From Chlamydiota bacterium (GTDB taxonomy: Bacteria; Chlamydiota; Chlamydiia; Chlamydiales; SM23-39): a DNA stretch of 6,273 nucleotides. Positions within the stretch are counted from its first letter, which is position 1; each line of letters begins with the position of its first letter. Position numbers and translations under genes: made by a program. This document shows, in pieces, positions 1 to 6,250 of this stretch. The stretch spans positions 1 to 6,273 of the forward strand of contig DAIDLB010000021.1 of NCBI GenBank assembly GCA_027449725.1. The letters are read 5' to 3'. The notes under the pieces were generated by a model that saw only the letters and a program-made list of their open reading frames with translations, had not been told where the DNA came from and did no database searches.

Positions 1-7
1 AGAGAGG
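1..7 (+). promoter_or_regulatory. Ribosome binding site of ltaE
   Basis: The purine run AGAGAGG ends six bases before the ATG at 14, which is normal Shine-Dalgarno spacing. It fixes the ltaE start at 14 rather than at the GTG at 8, which sits too close to this run. The promoter lies outside the window. Confidence 0.6.
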
Positions 8-13
8 GTGGAT

Positions 14-1057
14 ATGATTGATTTACGAAGCGACACGGTGACAAAGCCCGGCCAGGCGATGCGCGAGGCGATGTGCATGGCAGAGGTAGGGGACGACATC
101 ATGGGGGAAGACCCTACTGTCCGCCGCCTTGAGGTTTACTCAGCCTATCTCCTCGGCAAAGAAGCGGCCCTCTTTGTCACGTCCGGCACACAGGGGGATT
201 TCCTGTCCGTTCCCTCTCTCTCCAACCGCGGCGAAGAGGTGATCGCGGGCAAGGAATCGCATCTTTGCAAATGGGAAGCCGGAGGGACGGCCGTTCTAGG
301 CAGCGTTTGCATGAATTCCATCGACTTTGAGCCGAATGGGACGCTGGATCTGGAGAAAGTCCGGCGAGCGATCAGACCGGACGATCCCCACTTTGCCATC
401 ACAAAACTCCTTGCCTTGGAAAATACGCAAGGGGGCAAAGTTTTGCCTCTGAGCTATCTGAAATAGGCCTCCGAATTGGCAAAAGAATATCGCCTGAAAA
501 CCCATCTGGACGGGGCTCGTGTCTTCAATGCGGCCGTTTTTCTGGGATGCCCCGTCCAAGAGATCGCCCAATCCTTCGACTCGGTCACCTTCTGCTTGTC
601 TAAAGGCTTGGGAGCTCCTGTCGGATCTCTCATCTGCGGCGATCGCGACTTCATCGGGAGGGCAAGGCGTCTTCGCAAGATGGTGGGAGGGTCGATGCGG
701 CAAGCGGGGATCATTGCCGCCGGCGGCCTGTTTGCGCTCCAGCACCAGGTGGCAAGGCTCCAGGAGGACCATGAGAATGCCGCCTACCTGGCCCAGGGAC
801 TCTCAAAACTCGAGCCTCTCCAGGGCAAGGTGGAGTCGCATACGAACATGGTCTTTGTCCAGGTGGGGGAAGCCGGCCATGTCCTGCCCGAATTTTTGAG
901 TTTGAAAGGAATTGCGATTTGGTGTGGAGAGACAATCCGGATGGTCACCCACTTGAATGTGACCCGCAAAGATATGGACAGTGTGATTGAAGCATTTAAA
1001 GAGTTTTATTTCTCTGATGCAAGACACGGAAGAAATTCTAAAACGTCGATTTATTGA
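14..1057 (+). pseudogene. ltaE: Low-specificity L-threonine aldolase, interrupted by an in-frame TAG
   Basis: This PLP-dependent fold-type I enzyme of the cytosol cleaves L-threonine or L-allo-threonine to glycine and acetaldehyde. The frame would give about 347 codons, against about 333 residues for E. coli LtaE as I recall it. The N-terminus MIDLRSDTV is the family signature. His83, His126, Asp166 and Arg169 sit in expected contexts, and the PLP lysine is Lys197 in CLSKGLGAPVGS, the same number as in E. coli, so there are no indels up to there. Codon 151, after KVLPLSYLK, is TAG; E. coli has Glu there, and GAG to TAG is one base change. The frame then stays open to TGA at 1055-1057. A 150-residue product would lack Asp166, Arg169 and Lys197 and should be inactive. 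The loop ENTQGG differs from the usual ENTHN. A tail of about 14 residues after FKEFYFS exceeds the normal end and overlaps the convergent gene. It could be a young pseudogene, a base-call error or a readthrough gene. Confidence 0.88.
464..466 (+). other. In-frame amber codon inside ltaE
   Basis: TAG lies exactly in the ltaE frame: both the upstream and downstream halves are in the frame of position 14. The next possible start in frame is TTG at 476, with no Shine-Dalgarno before it, so efficient re-initiation looks unlikely. None of the other genes in the window ends with TAG; they use TGA or TAA. Confidence 0.9.
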
Positions 1058-1974
1058 CTTAGAATCTGAATACAAATCAAATGCAAATCTTCTTCGAGAT
1101 CTCTTCTCTTGGCGAGAAAGGCGATCTCCTTATGAAGCATGGCAGCGCAGGTATCGAGCCCCTCGTCTTTAAAGACATTGAGGACTTTGGCGAGGAGCTG
1201 GGAGATGCGGGCGGGGCTTTTGAAGAAAGCGAGGAGGGCCTGGTTCATGAGAAAAACATAGTCGCCGGGCTGGATAGGGAGAGAGCCTATTTTGAGAGAG
1301 AAGAGCTCTTCGTCTGCGTGGGACCAGAGGAAGGGGAAGGGGAAACCTTTCGCTTTGGCGTGAAGAACCCCTTCATCCAGATAAAGCGAGAGGCTCTTGC
1401 CCGGCTGCTCTTTGTAGAGGGACACCATTCCGTCGATTCCCTCTTCTTTAGCCTCTAAAAGATGGAGGGCGAAGCGGTCCTGTTTTCCGGGGTAGTTCAG
1501 AAGGAGTCCTTTTGGAGAAGCGGAGGGGAAGGAGATTGCCTTGATGGCGATCGCGTCCGAGGCGCATTCATCAATGCTTTTTTGGAGAAGATGCTGTTGG
1601 AGAAGCCGCGCATAGGCTGTTTCGCAATAGGATCTTTCGTTTTGCAAGGCGTTTTCTTTGAGCGAGTTGATGTGCTCGAGGAGGCATTCGCTCATCGTGT
1701 TGAGGGTGTTGGCCAGCTCGCCCAATTCTTTGGGTCCTTTGAGTTGAATCGACTTCCCATATTGCCCTGCGGCAATTTCGAGGGCTGAATCGTTGAGTGT
1801 TTTGATGGGACGGATGATTTTGCCGGCCATCAGATAGAGAGAAATGGCTGCGGAGAAGATTGGGAGGGCGATGTTCAGCAAAGCGTTCGGAGTGTGGGAA
1901 GAGAAAACGGCTAAGATCAAGGCGATTGCGAAGGCGGGCAGAAGAGATATAAGCAATCGCGTTCGGATTTTCAT
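1051..1974 (-). CDS. HAMP-domain membrane protein with degenerate SpoIIE/RsbU-type PP2C domain
   Basis: The product has 307 residues. Two hydrophobic helices (about 7-25 and 31-52) leave only a tiny external loop. A HAMP segment follows (about 50-105), with the conserved proline in KIIRPIKTL and a KELGEL motif near 83-88. A cytosolic domain (about 118-305) follows the layout of RsbU/SpoIIE PP2C phosphatases: QQHLLQKSID near 126-135, KGFPFPFLW at 209-217 where the family has AGHPPP, QPGDYVFLM at 235-243, and EEDLHLICI at 294-302 where it has DD-T-LV. The metal-binding aspartates expected in the GDYYD, D-x-GHG and YTDG motifs are not recognisable; MNQA replaces YTDG. It therefore looks like a pseudophosphatase, perhaps binding an anti-sigma-factor antagonist or acting as a scaffold. 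I chose the ATG at 1974 because it overlaps the upstream stop as ATGA and starts the first helix; the ATG at 2040 would overlap the upstream gene by 70 bases. Third gene of the operon. The family call is moderate; the loss of catalytic residues is by eye. Confidence 0.75.
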   Translation of the reverse strand: MKIRTRLLISLLPAFAIALILAVFSSHTPNALLNIALPIFSAAISLYLMAGKIIRPIKTLNDSALEIAAGQYGKSIQLKGPKELGELANTLNTMSECLLEHINSLKENALQNERSYCETAYARLLQQHLLQKSIDECASDAIAIKAISFPSASPKGLLLNYPGKQDRFALHLLEAKEEGIDGMVSLYKEQPGKSLSLYLDEGVLHAKAKGFPFPFLWSHADEELFSLKIGSLPIQPGDYVFLMNQALLAFFKSPARISQLLAKVLNVFKDEGLDTCAAMLHKEIAFLAKRRDLEEDLHLICIQILSQ

Positions 1975-2396
1975 AGTTTGGCCCTGCAGGGGATTTGCTG
2001 TGCATAGCATTGGAGGAGAGAGACGGCGACGGAGGGGCACTCCGAGATCACGGAGAGGAGGTGGCTCCTCGAAAGGGTGAGGAGCTCTGTGTCGATTTTG
2101 CAGATTGCGCCGTAGCGTCTCGGCTGCTCGTTGAAGATCGATTCGTCTCCAAAAAAGTCGTTCGCTTCCAGGGTATAGAGAGGCCGCATCATCTCGTCTT
2201 GGATTTCGACGCTTCCTCGGACGATCAGATACATCCGGTTGGCCGCCTGGCCGAACGTAAAGACCCGCTCGCCGGCGTCGTACTCGTCATAGTAGAGCTT
2301 TTCCGAGACCGCGAGGAGCAAATCGAGGTCCAGGTCGGAAAACGGCTTGACCCGTTTGAGGAAAAACGCTTTTTCAATCAGGCTTAATGGTTTCAT
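1971..2396 (-). CDS. Cyclic nucleotide-binding (CAP/cNMP-fold) domain protein
   Basis: This 141-residue protein is essentially one cNMP-binding beta-roll with no DNA-binding helix-turn-helix and no membrane segment. The fold is read from the DAGERVFTFGQAANRMYLIVRGSVEI stretch (about residues 40-65, split here as DAGERVFTFG plus MYLIVRGSVEI) and the phosphate-binding cassette FFGDESIFNEQPRRYGA (81-97). Arg93/Arg94 are candidates for the phosphate contact; Asp84 stands where classical cassettes have Glu in FGE, so ligand binding is uncertain. The ATG overlaps the TGA of the NTT-HEAT gene, and its own TGA overlaps the ATG of the HAMP protein. There is no clear Shine-Dalgarno before it, which suits translational coupling. 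cNMP domains are also found fused to the C-terminus of NTT/HEAT proteins in other bacteria, as I recall, so this may be the same architecture split into a separate chain. It probably acts as the sensor subunit of the operon; that role is inferred. Confidence 0.85.
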   Translation of the reverse strand: MKPLSLIEKAFFLKRVKPFSDLDLDLLLAVSEKLYYDEYDAGERVFTFGQAANRMYLIVRGSVEIQDEMMRPLYTLEANDFFGDESIFNEQPRRYGAICKIDTELLTLSRSHLLSVISECPSVAVSLLQCYAQQIPCRAKL

Positions 2397-5134
2397 GTCT
2401 GGAGCAACTCATAGGCAAAATGGTGAAAGGTTTCGTCGGATTGTTTGATCTGCTCGCGCAGCTCTTGCCTCCAATTGGGCATCTGGAGGGTCGATTTGAG
2501 CCGGGCGGCGACGATTTTGTCGTAGAGAGACGGCGACTGGTCGAGCCGGGCGAGGAGATCGGAAAGGGATAGACGGGGCAAATCTCTTTTATGGCGCAGG
2601 CAAGCGGCCATCCGCTCGACGAGAGGCAGATCGTCGATGAGGGGAGCTATGCGCGCAAACAGACGGGGGCTGCATGTCTTTTCGAGGCTCTCGACGGCAT
2701 GTGACTGCACCTTGGCGTTCGGACTATGAAGCGCGCGGACGAGGAGCTCGGGCTCTTCGATCGATCCCGCCGCCGCGAGGAGGTGGATGATGAAGTCGAT
2801 GACCGATTGGAAGCCGGCGAGAAGGGCGTGCTCAAGCATTTTCAAATCATAGAGAGGGTATTGCTTTTGGATCGACTGGCCGAAATAAAAGTAAAAATAG
2901 GCTCGGTCGATCTCAACGTCGATCACCTCGAGAAGGTTTGCCTGGAGTTGGGGGAGGGCCAGGCGTCCGAGGATTTTTCCGGCGAGGATGCGGCCCCGCT
3001 CAGGGATCGAAATGTCTTTGGTGATTGAAAGGAGGAGCGGCACGGTTTTAAGTCCCATCTGGACGATGATCTCCTCGGTTTTTCTCCGCTCGTTAGGGCG
3101 GAAATAAACGCTGGCGACGAGGAGGTCTTTGACGGTGGAGGTGTCCGCGATTTTCCCGAGGGCCTCGAGGCAAGAGAGGCGGAAGAGATTGTCTCTGGCC
3201 GATTCGATCTCTTCGATCAGCCTTCCCGCATGTGCGGCAAATTCTCGGGTCGCAAGCTTCGCGATGGCGCGCGCCGCCGAGCGCTTGACCAAGACCGAAT
3301 CGTGCGAGAGGAATGGCAATGCTTTGGTGATAGCGCCCTCATTCAGGATTTCAAGCGCCATGCTGATCTCGTCGATGTTCGCCGACTTCAGCATCAGGTC
3401 GATTTTCTTTGCTGCAATGGCGCGGCTTAAGGTTCCTTCGGATTGAAGGGCGAGAAGGGCGGCTCCCTTCAGCAAGAGATCTTCTTCTTCGGCTTCCTCA
3501 ACGCTTTGGCTGTGGATTCCCCGTTTGGCCAGGTAGAAGCGGCCCCATTTGCAAAATTCAGGTGATTCGCTCTCGCTCACCCAGCACTCGATGGCTTTGA
3601 GCACGCGGCCGTCGTCGGCAAACGAGCTTGCCTCAAAGAGCTGCAGGAGGCGGATTTTGCTCAGCGTTCCAAATGCCCGGCTCACCTCGAGAATTTGGGG
3701 CAGTACGCCTCTTTCCTGAAGAGAGAGGAGCGCCTCACAGGCAAAGAGACGGAGATCTTCTTCCGGGCTTCGGAGCGCGTCGAGGATGTCTTTTCGCGAC
3801 TCCTTTTCTTCGCGGCGGCTCAAAGAGCCAAACCAATCCAATACCTTCCGCTCGAAGTGGAGCGCATTTTCTTTCAGGTTCAAAAGAAGCGCTTTGGAGT
3901 AGCGCGCACGTAGGCATAGCGTCACAGTGACAGCCAAAATCGTCAGAATGCCGCCGAGGATGCGGCTCTCAGACTGGATGCTCAGCAGGAGAAGCGAGCT
4001 GAAGAGAAGCCCGATCGGCTCGAAGAAAGAGTCGTTGATGATCCTCACTTTCGACTTGAGCTTGGCCGGGACCGCATTAGTCAGGAGGTTGAATGAATTG
4101 TCCTCCACTGTAAAGAGAATCCCGTCGACGGCTACCAAGCCGCAGACAGCGATGAAGAGCGAGTCGTTGAAGACCCACTGGGAGTAGACCAGGACGAAGA
4201 AGAGGGGGGTGATCAGGATCGCGTTATTCAGGCCGAGTTTTCGGACAAAACGGCTGTAGCAAAAGAGCCCCATGAAGATGTTGCAGGCCGAAATCCAGGC
4301 GCGGCAGCGGCCTAAAAACTCGGCGATCGCCCCTTCGCCAGCTTCGGTTCCTCCGCCTATGAAACGGCCGAAGCTGTCCATATAGCTGAACTCGGAGACC
4401 GTCCAAAGGAGTTGGATCAGGAGGCTGAGGAGAAGGAGGAGGATGGTGTAGGGCGAGCGGCTAATAAGCCGGACAATCGCGGAAAGGCCGCTCCGGTCGC
4501 TTGAAAAAATTCCTTCCGTGCTGTCGTCGTGAGCCGGAGGGGTCTTTAGGGTGATCTGGCGCGCCTCTCGAAGCGCCAAGAGGAGCGAGGCGGCTGCGAT
4601 CAGAAGGAGCCACGAGTAGCCGAGCGGCTCTAAAATCAGGTTGATGAGCGTGCCCGAGCAGATATTGCCGAAAAAAAAGGCGGCGCTATAGAGAGAATAG
4701 ACCCTTTTTGCGTCTTGCAGGTCGTGGTATTGGTCGATAAAGGTCCAGCTGCAGGCGATCAGCATGACGAAAAGCATCCTGGAAAGGACCTTGAAACAAC
4801 CCCAAAACCAGGGAGGCGGCGACCCGAAGAGGAAGATGGCAGCGGCAATCCCGATACAGGCCCCGATCCCCATGACTGTCGTCAGGATCCGATAGGGGCT
4901 GGAAATTCGTAAAATATAGAGCATGAGCGAGGAAACCCCGATCATCAAGACGGCGATCGTGAGGTAGGTGGTGGGGAGGGCGTCGGAGCCGATTTTTTCA
5001 AGGAAAAGACCGTCGGAGAGGGTCTCCAGGGTCATGATCCCAAGGGCCCAAAAAATCGCCATTTTGGCAAATCGGAGCGCTTTAACGCCTTCTCCCGGAT
5101 AGATCCCAAACGCCTTCTGTAAGAGTCTTTGCAT
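2393..5134 (-). CDS. ATP/ADP translocase (NTT)-like membrane protein with C-terminal HEAT repeats
   Basis: The product has 913 residues. The N-terminal ~415 residues hold about ten to twelve hydrophobic helices (for example 56-75, 83-103, 113-130, 173-189, 229-248, 304-320, 393-409). They carry a stretch DAKRVYSLYSAAFFFGN near 141-157 that resembles the EAKRFY-LFG-GAN motif of NTT nucleotide transporters. Residues ~440-860 are soluble and alpha-helical with HEAT-like units, such as PEEDLRLFACEALLSL (457-472), DSVLVKRSAARAIAKL (612-627), NLFRLSCLEALGKIAD (649-664) and NAKVQSHAVESLEK (806-819). Classical NTTs are about 500 residues and lack this tail, so this belongs to the divergent NTT-HEAT group; nucleotide transport is not assured. 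The ATG at 5134 has a Shine-Dalgarno run and fits the predicted promoter. A TTG at 5152 would add six residues but has no ribosome site and lies upstream of the predicted transcript start. The stop TGA overlaps the next ATG. First gene of a three-gene operon in the inner membrane. Confidence 0.87.
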   Translation of the reverse strand: MQRLLQKAFGIYPGEGVKALRFAKMAIFWALGIMTLETLSDGLFLEKIGSDALPTTYLTIAVLMIGVSSLMLYILRISSPYRILTTVMGIGACIGIAAAIFLFGSPPPWFWGCFKVLSRMLFVMLIACSWTFIDQYHDLQDAKRVYSLYSAAFFFGNICSGTLINLILEPLGYSWLLLIAAASLLLALREARQITLKTPPAHDDSTEGIFSSDRSGLSAIVRLISRSPYTILLLLLSLLIQLLWTVSEFSYMDSFGRFIGGGTEAGEGAIAEFLGRCRAWISACNIFMGLFCYSRFVRKLGLNNAILITPLFFVLVYSQWVFNDSLFIAVCGLVAVDGILFTVEDNSFNLLTNAVPAKLKSKVRIINDSFFEPIGLLFSSLLLLSIQSESRILGGILTILAVTVTLCLRARYSKALLLNLKENALHFERKVLDWFGSLSRREEKESRKDILDALRSPEEDLRLFACEALLSLQERGVLPQILEVSRAFGTLSKIRLLQLFEASSFADDGRVLKAIECWVSESESPEFCKWGRFYLAKRGIHSQSVEEAEEEDLLLKGAALLALQSEGTLSRAIAAKKIDLMLKSANIDEISMALEILNEGAITKALPFLSHDSVLVKRSAARAIAKLATREFAAHAGRLIEEIESARDNLFRLSCLEALGKIADTSTVKDLLVASVYFRPNERRKTEEIIVQMGLKTVPLLLSITKDISIPERGRILAGKILGRLALPQLQANLLEVIDVEIDRAYFYFYFGQSIQKQYPLYDLKMLEHALLAGFQSVIDFIIHLLAAAGSIEEPELLVRALHSPNAKVQSHAVESLEKTCSPRLFARIAPLIDDLPLVERMAACLRHKRDLPRLSLSDLLARLDQSPSLYDKIVAARLKSTLQMPNWRQELREQIKQSDETFHHFAYELLQT

Positions 5135-5136
5135 TT

Positions 5137-5143
5137 CCCCTCT
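5137..5143 (-). promoter_or_regulatory. Ribosome binding site of the NTT-HEAT gene
   Basis: On the minus strand AGAGGGG lies just before AA and the ATG at 5134. The core AGAGG is four bases from the start, slightly tight but acceptable. It selects this ATG over the TTG at 5152. Confidence 0.6.
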
Positions 5144-5154
5144 AAATTGCAAGC

Positions 5155-5183
5155 ATTCTACAGCATAGATTGATTTCTGATAA
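5155..5183 (-). promoter_or_regulatory. Predicted sigma-70-type promoter of the NTT-HEAT operon
   Basis: Read on the minus strand: a -35 TTATCA (5183-5178, 4 of 6 to consensus), a 17-base spacer and a -10 TAGAAT (5160-5155, 5 of 6). Transcription would start near 5148, giving a leader of about 14 bases that contains the Shine-Dalgarno run. Predicted by eye only. Confidence 0.5.
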
Positions 5184-5189
5184 TAGTTT

Positions 5190-5217
5190 TTGATGGAATT
5201 GCGATTTTCCTTATTAT
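5190..5217 (+). promoter_or_regulatory. Predicted sigma-70-type promoter of proC
   Basis: A -35 TTGATG (5190-5195, 4 of 6), a 16-base spacer and a -10 TATTAT (5212-5217, 5 of 6). The expected start site, about seven bases on, is the proC ATG itself, so the mRNA would be leaderless; no Shine-Dalgarno is visible before this ATG. An alternative -10, GATAAT at 5179-5184 with TCTACA at 5157-5162, would give a leader of about 33 bases and would overlap the divergent operon promoter. Confidence 0.42.
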
Positions 5218-5223
5218 CGACTT

Positions 5224-6033
5224 ATGAAGACAGAAAATCTGCGGCTCGGGTTTGTCGGCTTTGGCCATATGGCCCAGGTGATGTGCGGGGCCCTTGAAAG
5301 GGCTCGTCTGGTTCCCCGTTCTCAAATTTTGTTTCACAGGCGCGATCCCGCCAAAGCGAAGCAAAATGAAGAGGAATATAGGATAACGGCTACGAGCCTG
5401 GCCCATCTGGTCGATCATTCGGACTGGCTTCTTCTCTGCGTCCGTCCGAGCCAACTCGATGGGGTTTTAAGCGAAATCAACGCCTTGCCCCTCCAAAATA
5501 AAAAGGTGATTTCGATTGCGGCGGGAATTCAACTTTCTTTTATTCAAAAAAAACTGGGGCCCGGCGCTCAGCTAGCCCGTGCGATGCCGAACATCGCCGC
5601 TTCGGTTGGGGAAGGGATGACCCTTCTTTCCTTCGCTTCCGGCGCCTCGGCGGAGTATCGAAGTCAGGCGGGGCTTTTGTTCGGCGCTTTTGGCAAGGCG
5701 ATGGAGATCCCGGAAGCGCTGATGGATATCGGCTGCGCGATGGCCGGAAGCGGCCCTGCCTTTGTGCTGGAGCTGATCGAAGCGATGGCTAGACAGGGCG
5801 AACGGGAGGGATTTACCTACGCGCAAGCAGTGGCAATTGCGTCGCAGACCTTTCTTGGAGCGGCAAAATTGCTGCAAAGCGGCGCTTTGCCGCAGGATCT
5901 TCTCCATAGTATTGCCACTCCCGGCGGCACAACGCAGGCGGGGCTTGAAGCAATGCGAAAAGAAAAAGCCGCTGCCGGCATTTCCGCCGCGGTTGCAGCG
6001 GCTTCCCAGCGCTCGGCGCAAATCTCGCTTTAA
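5224..6033 (+). CDS. proC: Pyrroline-5-carboxylate reductase
   Basis: This cytosolic enzyme reduces 1-pyrroline-5-carboxylate to L-proline with NAD(P)H, the last step of proline synthesis. The 269 residues match the usual bacterial length. The N-terminal Rossmann fold starts with GFVGFGHMA (9-17). RAMPNIAASVGEGMT (119-133) corresponds to the family's R-MPN-PA-VG-GMT motif, with Ile and Ala in place of Thr and Pro. AGSGPAF (174-180) and ATPGGTTQAGL (231-241) form the dimer-domain signature around the substrate pocket. The frame is intact and ends in TAA. The ATG at 5224 puts the dinucleotide fold where it belongs and no earlier in-frame start is needed. It is transcribed divergently from the NTT-HEAT operon across an 89-base gap and appears to be a single gene. 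No other proline genes are in view, so whether the whole pathway is present cannot be told. Confidence 0.95.
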   Translation: MKTENLRLGFVGFGHMAQVMCGALERARLVPRSQILFHRRDPAKAKQNEEEYRITATSLAHLVDHSDWLLLCVRPSQLDGVLSEINALPLQNKKVISIAAGIQLSFIQKKLGPGAQLARAMPNIAASVGEGMTLLSFASGASAEYRSQAGLLFGAFGKAMEIPEALMDIGCAMAGSGPAFVLELIEAMARQGEREGFTYAQAVAIASQTFLGAAKLLQSGALPQDLLHSIATPGGTTQAGLEAMRKEKAAAGISAAVAAASQRSAQISL

Positions 6034-6049
6034 GAAGGAAAAAAACGCC

Positions 6050-6139
6050 CTTTTGCCCCAGGAGAGCCTTTTCGCGGGACCTCTAAGAGACTGTCCACAA
6101 ACTGGGTTCTGTCGATTTTCGGGTTCTTTTGCCCCAGGA
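6050..6139 (+). repeat. 14-bp direct repeat pair CTTTTGCCCCAGGA
   Basis: The identical 14-mer occurs at 6050-6063 and 6126-6139, 76 bases apart. Each copy is followed by a loosely similar TTTTCG-GGG run (6070-6078 and 6147-6156), so the repeat unit is about 28-30 bases when imperfect matches are allowed. Confidence 0.75.
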
Positions 6140-6205
6140 TCGATTCTTTTTCGGGGGGCAATATCGACAGTAGTATATATACCGCGCTCCGTCAGATTTT
6201 GTGGA
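6094..6205. repeat. Nested inverted repeats (three arms)
   Basis: Three perfect inverted pairs are nested in order: TCCACAAA (6094-6101) with TTTGTGGA (6198-6205); CTGTCGAT (6109-6116) with ATCGACAG (6163-6170); TTGCCCC (6129-6135) with GGGGCAA (6155-6161). The spacers between the arms differ in length (7 against 27 bases, and 12 against 1), so the whole is an imperfect, bulged palindrome of about 112 bases. It could fold as RNA or extrude as a cruciform. Confidence 0.7.
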
Positions 6206-6250
6206 TTTGGGCTCGCTGCGGCTTTACAAAATTGACCCTCCTCACTCGCC

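Noticed and set aside
8..13. GTG at 8 as ltaE start
   Set aside because: It almost touches the Shine-Dalgarno run; the ATG at 14 gives normal spacing and the canonical MIDLRSDTV beginning.
464..466. TAG read as pyrrolysine
   Set aside because: The position is a plain helix residue (Glu in E. coli) away from the active site, and threonine aldolase is not a known pyrrolysine protein.
476..1057. Second half of ltaE as an independent gene from TTG 476
   Set aside because: It continues threonine aldolase in the same frame in mid-domain, with no ribosome site before the TTG.
1081..1788. Plus-strand open frames opposite the HAMP gene
   Set aside because: They are acidic, low-complexity mirror frames of a well-supported minus-strand gene with no family features.
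1982..1991. Palindrome CCCTGCAGGG before the HAMP gene start
   Set aside because: It has no loop, lies within the coding sequence of the cNMP protein, and a 10-bp palindrome can occur by chance.
2726..3930. Plus-strand open frames opposite the HEAT region
   Set aside because: They are antisense to the continuous 913-residue frame and show no motif.
5135..5152. TTG at 5152 as start of the NTT-HEAT gene
   Set aside because: No Shine-Dalgarno precedes it and it lies upstream of the predicted transcript start; the ATG at 5134 has a ribosome site.
6034..6090. Rho-independent terminator for proC
   Set aside because: The A-run and T-runs lack a GC-rich stem directly before a T tract, so I could not build a convincing hairpin.
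5837..6235. Plus-strand frame overlapping the end of proC
   Set aside because: It starts inside proC in another frame, is Arg/Pro-rich and has no ribosome site; the proC motifs explain the first part.
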